From Limisphaerales bacterium (lineage in GTDB: Bacteria; Verrucomicrobiota; Verrucomicrobiia; Limisphaerales; UBA1100), in NCBI GenBank assembly GCA_014382585.1, contig JACNJL010000022.1, forward strand, positions 20,177 to 84,176: 64,000 nucleotides of DNA. The letters are read 5' to 3'. The first letter of the stretch is position 1, and every line of letters begins with the position of its first letter. The notes under the pieces were generated by a model. That model was not told where the DNA came from and did no database searches. It saw nothing but the letters and a program-made list of their open reading frames with translations. Shown here piece by piece: positions 26,176 through 35,503 of the stretch. Both the position numbers and the translations under genes were made by a program.

Positions 26176-27468
26176 ATGAACACGCTGCGCCATACCGATG
26201 CCGGCTACGCCCGCAAGCTTGACCGCCTTTGTGCGGCGTCGAGTTTGTTTGATCCTAAAATCGAGGCCAGTGCGCGTGCCATCGTGGATCACGTGGCGGC
26301 CAAGGGCGATGCGGCGTTGATTGCGTTTGCCAAAAAATTCGATGGCGCTACGCTCACCGCCAAAACCTTGCGCGTGAGCGATGCGGAATTAGCGACTGCA
26401 TCCCAATCCGTCACCGGCAAATTACGCGCTGCCATTAGTTTGGCCCACCGCAACATCTCGCAATTCCACAAACGTGGCCTACGAAAAAATTGGAGCGGAC
26501 GCAACGCGCAGGGCGCGCGCGTGGGAGAAAAGTACGATCCTTTCGGGCGCGTAGGCATTTACATTCCAGGCGGCACTGCGCCTTTGATGTCCACCGCGTT
26601 GATGACCGTGACGCTCGCGAAAGTGGCCGGTTGCAAAGAGATCGTCGTGTGCACGCCGTGCGGCAAAGATGGCACGGTGAATCCGGGGCTGTTGCACGCG
26701 GCACAATTGGCGGGAGCCACGGAGATTTATCGCATCGGCGGCGCCCACGCCATCGCGGCGATGGCGCACGGGACGAAGACCCTCGCACCAGTGCAGAAAA
26801 TTTTTGGCCCCGGCAATGCGTACGTGGTTGCCGCCAAGCGCTTGCTGGTGGGCCGCGTCTCCATCGATCTATTACCCGGGCCGAGTGAAGTATTGGTGTT
26901 GGCCGATGGCACGGCGAATCCGGCCTTTGCGGCGGCGGATATTTTGGCGCAAGCGGAACACGGCTCGGGGCACGAACGGTGTTGGCTTCTCAGCACTTCG
27001 GCGAAAGTCATTGGCGCAGTCAAAAAAGAAATCGCAAAGCAACTGCCGCAACGATCGCGCCGGGATTACATTCGCAAGGCGCTTGCGAAAAACGGTTGGC
27101 TCATTCAAGTGCAATCGCGGGCGGAAGCCATTGCGCTTGCCAATCGATTGGCGCCGGAACATTGCGAGGTGATGCTCAAAGATGCGGCGGCCGTTGCAAA
27201 ACAAATCACCACTGCGGGCGCGTTATTTCTCGGTAATTTTTCGCCCACAGTCACGGGCGATTACGTGGCGGGCCCAAGCCACACGCTGCCCACGGGTGGG
27301 GCGGGGGCTTCATTTCCCGGGCTCACGGTGGATATGTTCCAACGCCGCACGAGTGTGGTGCAATTTACCCCGGCAGCCTTGCAAAAATCCATCGCGGCTA
27401 TTGAACAATTCGCCGCCGTGGAAGGGTTGGATGCCCACGGGCGCTCGGCGTCGATTCGGTTGGATTGA
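26176..27468 (+). CDS. hisD: Histidinol dehydrogenase
   Basis: Carries out the last two oxidations of histidine synthesis (histidinol to histidine), Zn- and NAD-dependent. 430 residues, a normal length. Seen: PFGRVGIYIPGGTAPLMST, GGAHAIAAMAHGT, KIFGPGNAYVVAAKR, the zinc region AQAEHGSGHERC, the catalytic Glu-His in LAPEHCEVML, YVAGPSHTLPTGGAGA, and the C-terminal His in GLDAHGRSASIRL. No other his genes are nearby. It is divergent from the nagB-like gene (99 bp). Confidence 0.97.
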   Translation: MNTLRHTDAGYARKLDRLCAASSLFDPKIEASARAIVDHVAAKGDAALIAFAKKFDGATLTAKTLRVSDAELATASQSVTGKLRAAISLAHRNISQFHKRGLRKNWSGRNAQGARVGEKYDPFGRVGIYIPGGTAPLMSTALMTVTLAKVAGCKEIVVCTPCGKDGTVNPGLLHAAQLAGATEIYRIGGAHAIAAMAHGTKTLAPVQKIFGPGNAYVVAAKRLLVGRVSIDLLPGPSEVLVLADGTANPAFAAADILAQAEHGSGHERCWLLSTSAKVIGAVKKEIAKQLPQRSRRDYIRKALAKNGWLIQVQSRAEAIALANRLAPEHCEVMLKDAAAVAKQITTAGALFLGNFSPTVTGDYVAGPSHTLPTGGAGASFPGLTVDMFQRRTSVVQFTPAALQKSIAAIEQFAAVEGLDAHGRSASIRLD

Positions 27469-27479
27469 AGAGTTTTTTT

Positions 27480-27547
27480 GACACGGATTACACGGATTCA
27501 TTGTTGAGAAAAATCCCTGTTCATCCGTGAAATCCGTGTCTCTTTTT
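27480..27547. terminator. Bidirectional terminator formed by an 18-bp inverted repeat
   Basis: GACACGGATTACACGGAT (27480-27497) faces ATCCGTGAAATCCGTGTC (27523-27540), a near-perfect inverted repeat with a T run on both outer sides (TTTTTTT before and TTTTTT after). It lies between the convergent hisD and NYN-domain genes and would end both transcripts. Each arm also contains an imperfect internal direct repeat (ACACGGAT twice), hinting at a mobile or repeated palindromic element. Confidence 0.8.
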
Positions 27548-28014
27548 TATCGTCGTTTGTACCGATTGGCTTCGCGGCGGTTGTGCGTCTTCACAAAATG
27601 ATTTCGGTCATTCATTACTCGCTGGATATCTTTAATGAATTGTTCGCAGCTTTGAGCCATTCCACCGAGGGAGATGACCGTGTCGCGTTCGGCAAGATCG
27701 TTGGTGATGGCGAGAGCTTCGCCGTAGGGTTTGAGGCGGTGGGCGGTGCGTTCGATGAGGTCGTCGGCGGTTTTGCCTTTGGTGGAGTAGATTATTTCCA
27801 AGCCTTGGGGGGCGGTTGGCTTGGGGGTGCCGGCGGGGGCGCCGCTGCCGTCAAAGAAAAGGGTGACGGGCGTGTGCGTGCTGTCGGCGTATTGGGTGAG
27901 CTCGGCGATGAGCGCATCGCGGGCGCGCGCAGTGTGGCGCGGCTCGCCGGGGGCAAGGTCGCGCCAAGCGTGCAGGAGACTGTAGCCGTCCACCAAAATG
28001 CGCACAATGGCCAT
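27547..28014 (-). CDS. NYN-domain (YacP-like) putative RNA nuclease
   Basis: A 155-residue protein with the YacP-type NYN fold. It begins IVRILVDGYSLLHAWRDL, with the conserved Asp in VDGYSLLHA. Other acidic positions are in VTLFFDGSGAP, GKTADDLIERT and ITNDLAERDTV. NYN/PIN-like domains usually act on RNA; Bacillus YacP (Rae1) is a ribosome-associated endonuclease. The function here is inferred from fold only. It ends head to tail with hisD through the shared terminator. Confidence 0.85.
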   Translation of the reverse strand: MAIVRILVDGYSLLHAWRDLAPGEPRHTARARDALIAELTQYADSTHTPVTLFFDGSGAPAGTPKPTAPQGLEIIYSTKGKTADDLIERTAHRLKPYGEALAITNDLAERDTVISLGGMAQSCEQFIKDIQRVMNDRNHFVKTHNRREANRYKRR

Positions 28015-28076
28015 GGCTGATTATACTGAAGGGGTGAGGGGGTGACAAGCGGTGGTGGAACGGTTAAACTTTGGGC

Positions 28077-28340
28077 ATGCCGCTTTATGAATATGAGTTG
28101 TGTGAGGGGGATTGCAAGGTGTGTGGGGGACGATTTGAATTGCAGCGCCCGATGAAAACACCGGCGCTCAAGGAGTGCCCCGTGTGTCATAAGGCGGTGC
28201 GGAAGGTGTTTGGCGCGGTGTATATGCCCAAGCATATGAAGAAGATCAATGTGCGTGAGGCCACGAACAACGGCTTCACGGTGCTGAAAAAAACCAGCAA
28301 GGGCGAGTATGAGGTGCACAAACCGGACAAGGGAATCTGA
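28077..28340 (+). CDS. FmdB-type zinc-ribbon protein
   Basis: An 87-residue protein with the FmdB regulatory-protein zinc ribbon: MPLYEYELCEGDCKVCGG, then LKECPVCHKAVRKVFG, giving two Cys pairs for one zinc. The function of the family is not settled. I chose the ATG at 28077; the TTG at 28071 is in frame. Its TGA overlaps the next ATG (TGATG), so it is translated with the acylphosphatase gene. Confidence 0.88.
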   Translation: MPLYEYELCEGDCKVCGGRFELQRPMKTPALKECPVCHKAVRKVFGAVYMPKHMKKINVREATNNGFTVLKKTSKGEYEVHKPDKGI

Positions 28341-28615
28341 TGCCGACGCGTTTGCAGGTTTTGTTTTCCGGCCGGGTGCAGGGGATTGGTTTTCGCTACA
28401 CGGTGAAGCAAACGGCGCTGGGATTTGAGGTGACCGGCTGGGTAAAAAATCTGGATGACGGTCGGGTGGAGCTCTTGGTGGAAGGGGACCGAGGTGAATT
28501 AGAGGCTTTTCAAAAGGCGATTCCCGAGGCAGGATTGCGCCGCTTCATCCGCGAAACGCAATCGGAATGGAGCGAAGGCACGGGCGAATTTCGTGGATTC
28601 GAAATCGCCCGCTGA
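28340..28615 (+). CDS. acyP: Acylphosphatase
   Basis: A 91-residue enzyme that hydrolyses acyl phosphates. The active-site Arg is in FSGRVQGIGFRYTV and the Asn in GWVKNLDDGRVELLVEG; the length is typical. It is in a tight cluster with the FmdB-like gene (overlap) and a metallophosphoesterase 9 bp downstream. Confidence 0.94.
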   Translation: MPTRLQVLFSGRVQGIGFRYTVKQTALGFEVTGWVKNLDDGRVELLVEGDRGELEAFQKAIPEAGLRRFIRETQSEWSEGTGEFRGFEIAR

Positions 28616-28624
28616 TGTTTCCGT

Positions 28625-29350
28625 ATGAAATACGCGATCATATCAGACATCCACGGGAACCTCGAAGCGCTGAACACAGTGCTGGAGGACGCGGAGAAGC
28701 GTGGCTGCGAAAGTTTTGTGTGCGGCGGCGATGTCGTCGGATACAACGCCAATCCCAAGGAATGTATGGATATCGTGCGCGGGCTGAAGATGCCCTGCGT
28801 GATGGGTAACCACGATGAATACATCGGCCAGGATTGCGATCTTTCCGCCTTCAACCCCGTCGCCGCCGAAGCTGTGCTGTGGACGCGCAATCAACTCAGC
28901 GCAGAAGACCGCCAGTGGCTGTGCGAATTGCGTTACGTGCGGTTGGTCGATCACTTTTCCATCGTGCATGGCACCATGGATAGTCCGCGTTACTGGGGTT
29001 ACGTACAGGACGCCGGGGATGCAGCGGCGAGTTTCACTTATCAAAGCACCGTGCTTTGTTTCCACGGGCACACGCACGTACCGCTGGTGTTCATTGATGA
29101 CGGCATTGAAGTGGATGGCGGCACCTTTGAGCATCTCAAACTCGAAGTGGGCAAACGCTATTTTATCAACGTAGGCAGCGTCGGTCAGCCGCGCGATGGT
29201 GATCCGCGCGCGTCGTACTGCGTGTACGATGCCAAAAATGAAACGGTGGAACTCATTCGCATCAACTACGACATCGAGACCACCCAGAAAAAAATTCTCG
29301 CCGCCGGCTTGCCCGAGCGATTGGCCGAGCGTCTCAATTACGGGAAATAA
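28625..29350 (+). CDS. Metallophosphoesterase
   Basis: A 241-residue calcineurin-like phosphoesterase. The two-metal centre is visible: Asp8 and His10 (ISDIHGN), Asp36 (CGGDVVGYN), MGNHDEYIG, and HGHTHVPLVF near the C-terminus. The substrate is unknown. It follows acyP by 9 bp; the GT9 gene begins 25 bp after its stop. Confidence 0.9.
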   Translation: MKYAIISDIHGNLEALNTVLEDAEKRGCESFVCGGDVVGYNANPKECMDIVRGLKMPCVMGNHDEYIGQDCDLSAFNPVAAEAVLWTRNQLSAEDRQWLCELRYVRLVDHFSIVHGTMDSPRYWGYVQDAGDAAASFTYQSTVLCFHGHTHVPLVFIDDGIEVDGGTFEHLKLEVGKRYFINVGSVGQPRDGDPRASYCVYDAKNETVELIRINYDIETTQKKILAAGLPERLAERLNYGK

Positions 29351-29375
29351 CACCCGTCGCCCATTTGAGACCGGC

Positions 29376-30386
29376 GTGAAACTGCTCATCCTTAAACCCA
29401 GCTCCCTCGGTGACATCATTCACGCGTTGCCCGTGCTTCGCCTCATCAAGCGTCAACGTCCCAACTGGCAGGTGCATTGGTGGATCGCCCAAAGTTTCGC
29501 ACCACTTTTGCAAAGCGACCCCGACCTTGCCGCGGTGCATCCCTTTCAGCGTCGCGGCTGGGGCACACCCGCCGGATTAGCGCGCGGCGCGCAACAGCTC
29601 GGCCAACTTCACCGCGAGCGGTTTGATGTGGTATTGGACTTGCAAGGGCTTGCCCGCAGTGCAGCGTTCGGCTGGATCTCCCGGGCGGGATTCACCATTG
29701 GCTTGCATCAACATCGTGAAGGTGCCGCCGCTGCGTACGATATTTCTGTGGAACGCCCGAGCCCCCATGCGCACGCGGTCGATTGGTGCCGTGCCGTGCT
29801 TCCGCATTTGGGTTTGGAAAACCACGATGACTTCGAGTGGATGCCGCCCCGTGACGAACCACTTCCTGAGGGCTGCGACCCCGGCCGGCGTTGGCTCGCA
29901 CTTTGTCCCGGCGCCCGATGGGACAATAAACGATGGCCCACCAAATCTTTTGAAACCCTCACGCGAAATTTATTGATGGAGCAGGGCGACCTTCGCGTGG
30001 TCGTGCTGGGCGGCGAAGAGGACTCAGAAATTGGCGCGCGCCTCGGCGCGATTGGCGCGCGGTGCGTCGATAAAACCGGCCAAACCACTTTACCCGAAAT
30101 GGTGGAATGGATTCGCAGCAGCGAAGCAATGGTGACCAACGACACCGGTCCGATGCACGTGGCCGCTGCGTTGGGTAAGCCGGTGGTTGCCCTCTTTGGC
30201 CCCACCGATCCACGCCGCACCGGCCCCTATCATGCTCGCGGCACCGTGCTTCAAGCCACGGGCATGAACTGTGTGCCCTGCCTTTCGCGCAACTGCACGG
30301 CCATTCGCGAACGCGATTGTTTGCGCGGAATTGGAGCGCTGGAAGTGTCTGCTGTAGTTCAGAAACTTTTGGCTCACGGTGAATAA
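29376..30386 (+). CDS. Glycosyltransferase family 9 (heptosyltransferase-like)
   Basis: A 336-residue GT9 protein, related to ADP-heptose:LPS heptosyltransferases that build the lipopolysaccharide core on the inner face of the inner membrane. It starts (GTG at 29376) VKLLILKPSSLGDIIHALP, the classic GT9 beginning with the catalytic Asp. Later blocks are ALCPGARWDNKRWP, VVVLGGEEDSEIG and VTNDTGPMHVAAALGKPVVALFGPTDP, the sugar-nucleotide binding part. Its presence agrees with a Gram-negative envelope. Confidence 0.9.
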   Translation: MKLLILKPSSLGDIIHALPVLRLIKRQRPNWQVHWWIAQSFAPLLQSDPDLAAVHPFQRRGWGTPAGLARGAQQLGQLHRERFDVVLDLQGLARSAAFGWISRAGFTIGLHQHREGAAAAYDISVERPSPHAHAVDWCRAVLPHLGLENHDDFEWMPPRDEPLPEGCDPGRRWLALCPGARWDNKRWPTKSFETLTRNLLMEQGDLRVVVLGGEEDSEIGARLGAIGARCVDKTGQTTLPEMVEWIRSSEAMVTNDTGPMHVAAALGKPVVALFGPTDPRRTGPYHARGTVLQATGMNCVPCLSRNCTAIRERDCLRGIGALEVSAVVQKLLAHGE

Positions 30387-30448
30387 CTTGGGCCGGAGGC
30401 AACCTGATTGGCCTTGAAAAACAGGCGCGATGGCCACACAGTTCCAAC

Positions 30449-31348
30449 ATGTGGAGGGGGTACCTATTTCTATTGGTGGGATGTTTTCTGTCCCAGAACG
30501 CGCACGCGCAATTATTGCAGGTGATGATGACCACCGATCGCAATAATTTCCTGCCCAATCAGGCCGTCGTCGTCAAGCTGGCGATCCGCAATGTGTCAGG
30601 TCAAAAAGTGATGTTGGCGGACGGGGTAGATTGGATCAAATTTTCAGCTCATGATGGCCGGGGCATCCCTGTGCTTCGCAATGGCAATCCGCCGCAGGGA
30701 AAATCCGTTTTGGTGGATAACGGAAAGAGCCACCTTTGGACGTTTCAAATGGCACCGATTTTTGATTTCAGCAAGCCGGGCGTATTCACCATCCATGCCC
30801 GCATCAAAATACGGCAGTTTAACAATCATATTTTGGATGTGCGGCCGATGAAATTTCAAGTGGTGGCCGGGGTGAAAATCGCCGAAATGCGGCGGGGCGT
30901 GGCACCGCGACAAGTAGGCCAGCCGCCCGATCTGCGCACCTACACTCTGCGAAGTACCCGCGTGCACGGGCGCACCCATATTTTTCTGCGCGTGGAAGGC
31001 ACGCGAGGCAATGAAATGCGCATTTACAATGTGCTCGATCTCGGCCGGAAAGTGCCATTTGGAAAACCGCAAATGGAGATGGACCCCAAGGGCATCACGC
31101 ACGTGTTCTTCCAGTTCTATGCCAAGAATTTCCGCTATTTTCAGGTGGATCCCGAAGGGCAATTACTGGTACGCCAAACTTACTTTTTCCAACAATATCC
31201 GCCGGCGTTGGTTCGGGATGATGATGGCCGAGTGGGGATCACTGGCGCACGACGTGAAATGATGGAAGATGATTTCCCCAAGATGCCCGATCGAAAGCGA
31301 AGCTCCATCGGCCGAAAACCTCCGCCGGAATTGTTATTGAAAAAGTGA
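30449..31348 (+). CDS. Secreted hypothetical protein
   Basis: A 299-residue protein with a signal peptide (GYLFLLVGCFLSQNAHA). The first 120 residues look like an immunoglobulin-like beta domain (NNFLPNQAVVVKLAIRNVSG; SKPGVFTIHARIKI), followed by a second beta domain (HIFLRVEGTRGNEMRIYNVL). The C-terminus is basic and Pro-rich. No known family is recognised. Its 3' end overlaps the convergent next gene by 15 bp. Confidence 0.75.
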   Translation: MWRGYLFLLVGCFLSQNAHAQLLQVMMTTDRNNFLPNQAVVVKLAIRNVSGQKVMLADGVDWIKFSAHDGRGIPVLRNGNPPQGKSVLVDNGKSHLWTFQMAPIFDFSKPGVFTIHARIKIRQFNNHILDVRPMKFQVVAGVKIAEMRRGVAPRQVGQPPDLRTYTLRSTRVHGRTHIFLRVEGTRGNEMRIYNVLDLGRKVPFGKPQMEMDPKGITHVFFQFYAKNFRYFQVDPEGQLLVRQTYFFQQYPPALVRDDDGRVGITGARREMMEDDFPKMPDRKRSSIGRKPPPELLLKK

Positions 31349-32383
31349 TTTCGAATCCGGAATGCTGCCCTGAAATTGTTTGACCAGAGCCGTGGCGCGG
31401 GCGATGTCCAGCCGGTTTTCGGTTCCCACGGGGCTGCGTAAACTCACTCGTACTGCGCCAATGATCACTCCGTTCTTATCCCGCAGAGGGAGGGTCACGG
31501 TGGCCACATCATTTTTACGGCCGTGGAAATTTTTGTTTAGATCCATCGCCTTGGCACAATCGGCGTGGGCGGGTTGGCCCACTTCAGCGGCGTTGAGGCT
31601 GCCGAGAATTTGCGGCGCTTGTTTAGGTGCGGGGCGTGCGACCAGTTGGAGAGACAACACGCGCTCATCCCCGCGGACCGCGCGGCGCAGTACATCGCCG
31701 TGGCGTTTGGCCAGCATCTCGGCTGGGTTGAGCAATTTGAGATGGGCGAACTCCGCCTTCGTATCCGAGCGCAGCCAAAGCGCAAATTGACCTTTACGGA
31801 AATCCGGCGTTTTTTTGGGGTCGTACGTAATGAACTGATTCCGTCCATTAAGCGACCAGGTGAGCGCGTTGCCTTTAGCTGAAAATTTGAGGTCATGCCA
31901 GCCACCCGGCGCGGGCAGGATCGCGTTGTCGCGCAGACCCTGAACCGCTTTGCCCTTTTCAAATACGGTCCAATACAGACGCGTGTCGTTTGGTTTCACC
32001 GCGAGCAAATAATAATTTTTGGCGTCCTGCGCGCGGAAGGCAATTCCGGCCACGGGCATGACCTTGCCGCCGATGATGCGAAAGCGCACTGAGCCACTGA
32101 AATCGTTCGGTGCCAGCGCATCGAGCATCACCAGTGTGTAATGATTCGAATCCTTGTCGCCGCCGGTGACTTCGATGAACCGTCCTTTTACATTGCCCAC
32201 GCCATTGGCCGCTGGAATTTTGCCTTCGCGCACGATTGCCTTGCCGGCATTGCCTACGCCGGCGGCTTTGGCAGTGAACCCTTTGGGGGCTTTGCCGAGT
32301 TGTTGTTTGGCCATATCCAGCGCCGGATTCGCCGCGAACAACGCGGGAGCCAGCGCGGCCAGAATCAGTGTGGCGGTTTTCAT
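31334..32383 (-). CDS. Secreted LamG-like protein with a C-terminal sensor-like domain
   Basis: A 349-residue exported protein (signal MKTATLILAALAPALFA). About residues 75-225 show a concanavalin-like beta pattern (DFSGSVRFRIIGG, GIAFRAQDAKNYYLLAVKP, GWHDLKFSAKG), as in LamG/3-keto-disaccharide hydrolase-like domains. The last 100 residues (VATVTLPLRDKNGVIIGAVR) resemble PDC/cache sensor segments. No function is assigned. It starts 8 bp after the ilvB stop on the same strand, so it may be cotranscribed with ilvB despite being unrelated. Confidence 0.72.
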   Translation of the reverse strand: MKTATLILAALAPALFAANPALDMAKQQLGKAPKGFTAKAAGVGNAGKAIVREGKIPAANGVGNVKGRFIEVTGGDKDSNHYTLVMLDALAPNDFSGSVRFRIIGGKVMPVAGIAFRAQDAKNYYLLAVKPNDTRLYWTVFEKGKAVQGLRDNAILPAPGGWHDLKFSAKGNALTWSLNGRNQFITYDPKKTPDFRKGQFALWLRSDTKAEFAHLKLLNPAEMLAKRHGDVLRRAVRGDERVLSLQLVARPAPKQAPQILGSLNAAEVGQPAHADCAKAMDLNKNFHGRKNDVATVTLPLRDKNGVIIGAVRVSLRSPVGTENRLDIARATALVKQFQGSIPDSKSLFQ

Positions 32384-32391
32384 GGGGAGAA

Positions 32392-34263
32392 TTAGTAAAT
32401 CATATCGGCCACCGTGCCGCCTGCGGGGATGAAGGGCAGCACGTGTTCGGTGTGTGGGGTGATGATGTCCAGCACGTAGGGTTCTTTGGAGGCCAGCATC
32501 CGGCGCAGGGCGGGGCGGAGATCTTTCTCGTACAGCACGCGCTCGCATTTTACGCCGAAGCCGGCGCAGATCGTGGGGTAATCGGGGTAGATCGTCTTGG
32601 GATCATCGGGGTTGCCGAGGTACGTGTGGCCGCGGTTGCTTTTGTAAAAACGATCTTCCCATTGCACCACCATCCCGAGGTGTTGATTGTTCAGGATGAT
32701 TGCTTTGGCGGCGATCTTTTCGATTTTGGCGGTGGCGAGTTCCTGCACGTTCATTAGGAACGACCCATCGCCGTCGATGTCGATGACTTCCTTTTTCGGG
32801 AACGCCACCTTCGCGCCCATCGCGGCGGGGTAGCCGAAGCCCATTGAGCCGAGGCCGGCGCTGGTAAGGAGCTGGCGCGGGCGGGTGTAAACATAATGTT
32901 GGCCGCTCCACATTTGGTGTTGGCCCACGCCGGTGGTGATGATGGCGTCGCCTTTGGTGAGCTCGTAAAGCTCGGCGATGGCGTGCTGCGGAAGGATGAT
33001 TTGATCCTCCTTGCCTTTGAGGCGGTCCTTGATGTGGTCGGAGGACATTTCCTCGCCGGTGATTTTGTAGCGCAGCGGGGCGCGTTGTTTCCATTCAGCG
33101 ATCTGTTGATGCCACCGTTTGTAGCGCGCTTTGAGCGGGCGGCTCTTGACCATCTTCACCAACTTGCCCAGTGCGTATTTCACATCGCTGTGGATAGGGA
33201 GCTGGACTTTGCGGTTTTTGTTGTGCTCGGAGCGGTCGAGATCCACGTGAACGATGGTGCCGTGCTCGCAAAATTTTTCCACTTTACCGGTCACGCGATC
33301 GTCGAAGCGTACGCCAAAGGCGAGCAGTAAATCCGCGCCCTCGGCGATTTTACGGGTGTTGCCTTTGGCGTCCTTGCGCAGCTCGCCGCTGACAGCCCAG
33401 TTCGCGTAAGCCGCGCCGTGCATTCCAAGCCAGCGTAGCGAGAGCTTGTGGGTTTCGGGAAACGCACCCACGCCCATAATTGTTGTGGTGACCGGGATTT
33501 TTGTGGCCTCGACAAAGGCGCGAAGTTCCTTTGTGGCATTGCCAGTGATGACACCACCGCCGCAATAGAGCACCGGTCGCTCGGCTTTTTCGATGAGGCC
33601 GATGATTTCGTTTAGTTCAATATCATCCGCTTTCGGGCAGGCTTCGTAGCCGGGGATGTCAATGGATTCCGGCCAAACCGGTTGCGCGGTTTGTTGCTGG
33701 ATATTTTTTGGGAAATCAATGACCACCGGGCCCGGCCGGCCGGTCGTCGCAATGTGAAACGCCTCCTTCACCACGCGCGGGATTTCGCGGATGTCAGTGA
33801 TGAGATAGCTGTGCTTCACGACGCCGAGCGTCATGCCGTAAAAATCAGTTTCCTGAAACGCGCCTTTGCCGATCATTGCCTGCGGCACTTGGCCGGTGAG
33901 GGCGATCAGCGGCACGCTATCCATCCATGCATCGGCGAGGCCGGTCACCAAATTGGTTGCGCCCGGGCCGCTGGTGGCCATGCACACGCCGGCCTTGCCG
34001 GTGGCGCGGCCGTAACCGCCTGCGGCAAATGAGCCGCCCTGTTCGTGCCGCGGCAGGTACGTGCGAATCTGGCTGGACTTCGTCAGCGCCTGATGCAGCT
34101 CCATACTCGCGCCGCCGGGGTATGCAAAAATACTGTCCACTCCCTCGCGCTCCAGCGCGGCCACGAGGATTTCGCACCCCTTCATCGGCTGGCCCAGCTC
34201 GCGGCGTGCGGGTTTGGTTTTGGCGGCTTTCGGTTTGGTTTTGGTTGTCTTCGTTTTGCTCAT
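32392..34263 (-). CDS. ilvB: Acetolactate synthase large subunit
   Basis: Makes acetolactate or acetohydroxybutyrate from pyruvate for branched-chain amino acid synthesis, with thiamine diphosphate. The 623-residue protein has a Lys/Thr-rich N-terminal extension of about 20 residues, then [15 protein letters not shown], the catalytic Glu in [37 protein letters not shown], and the ThDP motif [16 protein letters not shown] ending in LNNQH. The usual small regulatory subunit gene (ilvN) is not next to it. I chose the ATG at 34263; a TTG at 34269 precedes it. Confidence 0.95.
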   Translation of the reverse strand: MSKTKTTKTKPKAAKTKPARRELGQPMKGCEILVAALEREGVDSIFAYPGGASMELHQALTKSSQIRTYLPRHEQGGSFAAGGYGRATGKAGVCMATSGPGATNLVTGLADAWMDSVPLIALTGQVPQAMIGKGAFQETDFYGMTLGVVKHSYLITDIREIPRVVKEAFHIATTGRPGPVVIDFPKNIQQQTAQPVWPESIDIPGYEACPKADDIELNEIIGLIEKAERPVLYCGGGVITGNATKELRAFVEATKIPVTTTIMGVGAFPETHKLSLRWLGMHGAAYANWAVSGELRKDAKGNTRKIAEGADLLLAFGVRFDDRVTGKVEKFCEHGTIVHVDLDRSEHNKNRKVQLPIHSDVKYALGKLVKMVKSRPLKARYKRWHQQIAEWKQRAPLRYKITGEEMSSDHIKDRLKGKEDQIILPQHAIAELYELTKGDAIITTGVGQHQMWSGQHYVYTRPRQLLTSAGLGSMGFGYPAAMGAKVAFPKKEVIDIDGDGSFLMNVQELATAKIEKIAAKAIILNNQHLGMVVQWEDRFYKSNRGHTYLGNPDDPKTIYPDYPTICAGFGVKCERVLYEKDLRPALRRMLASKEPYVLDIITPHTEHVLPFIPAGGTVADMIY

Positions 34264-34481
34264 TAACAATGTGTGTTGGCGGCTGGCTTCGGCGCAAGAA
34301 AAAGACCCGCGACCGTCTCCAGCCGGGGGTCCTTGTCGAAATTCATCCTAATCCCGACACGACTCCACGGGTTCGGAAAGTACAAGTACCTCCCAAAGGA
34401 CGCCAAGCTGTACGGATAGGTTCAACATATTCGGGAGTGTTTTAGCAGGAAGTGCCGATGCGGTCAATCTTCCACTGTCGA

Positions 34482-35477
34482 TCAGACCGGCTCCTGCTGC
34501 GTGAGGCAGTGGAATGCGCCGAGGCCCCAGACGAGGTCGGTGGCGTCGATCGGGATCACGGTGCGTGTGGGGAAACATTCCTGCAAAATGGCTTGGGCGC
34601 GGGCATCGTTGGCGTGGCGGAAGGTGGGGAGGAGCACGGCTTGGTTGCCGATGTAAAAATTGGCGTAGCTGGCGGGGAGGCGTTGGTTCTGGAAAATGAC
34701 CGCCGGCGGCATCGGCAGCTCGATGACGCGCAAATTGGTTTGGCGCAGGCGTTCGAGGTTTGCTTGCAATGGGGCGTGGTTTTCGTCTTCGGGATTTTCT
34801 TCCACGGCGGTGACGACGGTGTGCGCATCCACAAAGCGGGTGAGGTCGTCGATGTGGCCGTCGGTGTCATCGCCGGCAATGCCTTCGCCCAGCCAAATGA
34901 TTTCTGTCACGCCAAGATGATCGCGCAGGCGTTGCTCGATTTGCTCGCGGGTGAGGTTCGGGTTGCGGTTGGGATTTAGCAGGCAACTCTCGGTGGTGAG
35001 CAGAGTCCCCGCGCCGTTGACCTCGATGGAGCCGCCTTCGAGGACCATCTCCGGCGTGAAAATTTCCAACCCCCGCACAGCCGCAATGTGCGCGGGGATT
35101 TGGTGATCCAAATCATACGGCGGATATTTTTGGCCCCACGCATTGTAATCCCAATTGATGACGGCGGCGCGCGAGGTTTCGTTTTTCACAAACACCGGCC
35201 CGTGATCGCGGCACCACGGTTCGTAGGCGGGATGATGAAAAAATTCGACGTTAGCGTTCAGCGCGTCGTGGGTGTTCAGAATCGCCCGCGCCTCCGCCTC
35301 CATCGCGGCATCCCACACATTGATGAAAACATTTTCTCCCTCGGCTCCATCCGACAAGGCGCGGACCATCGCGGCGAATATCGGCGGGATGCGGTCGTAA
35401 ATATCCGGAAAACTAATGCCCTCGCGGCGGGGCCATGTGAGCCACGTGCCGGTGTGCGGTTCCCACTCGGCCGGCAT
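34482..35477 (-). CDS. aguA: Agmatine deiminase
   Basis: Hydrolyses agmatine to N-carbamoylputrescine and ammonia in polyamine synthesis. Family blocks: MPAEWEPHTGTWLTWP, YEPWCRDHGPVFVKN, VLEGGSIEVNGAGTLLTTES, GDDTDGHIDDLTRFV and the nucleophile Cys in GAFHCLTQQEP. The length from the ATG at 35477 is 331 residues. Homologous enzymes normally have about ten more residues (TPAQLGFR) before this Met. A CTG at 35505-35507 that overlaps the upstream TGA would supply exactly those, so translation may start there. Confidence 0.92.
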   Translation of the reverse strand: MPAEWEPHTGTWLTWPRREGISFPDIYDRIPPIFAAMVRALSDGAEGENVFINVWDAAMEAEARAILNTHDALNANVEFFHHPAYEPWCRDHGPVFVKNETSRAAVINWDYNAWGQKYPPYDLDHQIPAHIAAVRGLEIFTPEMVLEGGSIEVNGAGTLLTTESCLLNPNRNPNLTREQIEQRLRDHLGVTEIIWLGEGIAGDDTDGHIDDLTRFVDAHTVVTAVEENPEDENHAPLQANLERLRQTNLRVIELPMPPAVIFQNQRLPASYANFYIGNQAVLLPTFRHANDARAQAILQECFPTRTVIPIDATDLVWGLGAFHCLTQQEPV

Positions 35478-35503
35478 GCGAAAGCCGAGCTGGGCCGGTG
35501 TGT

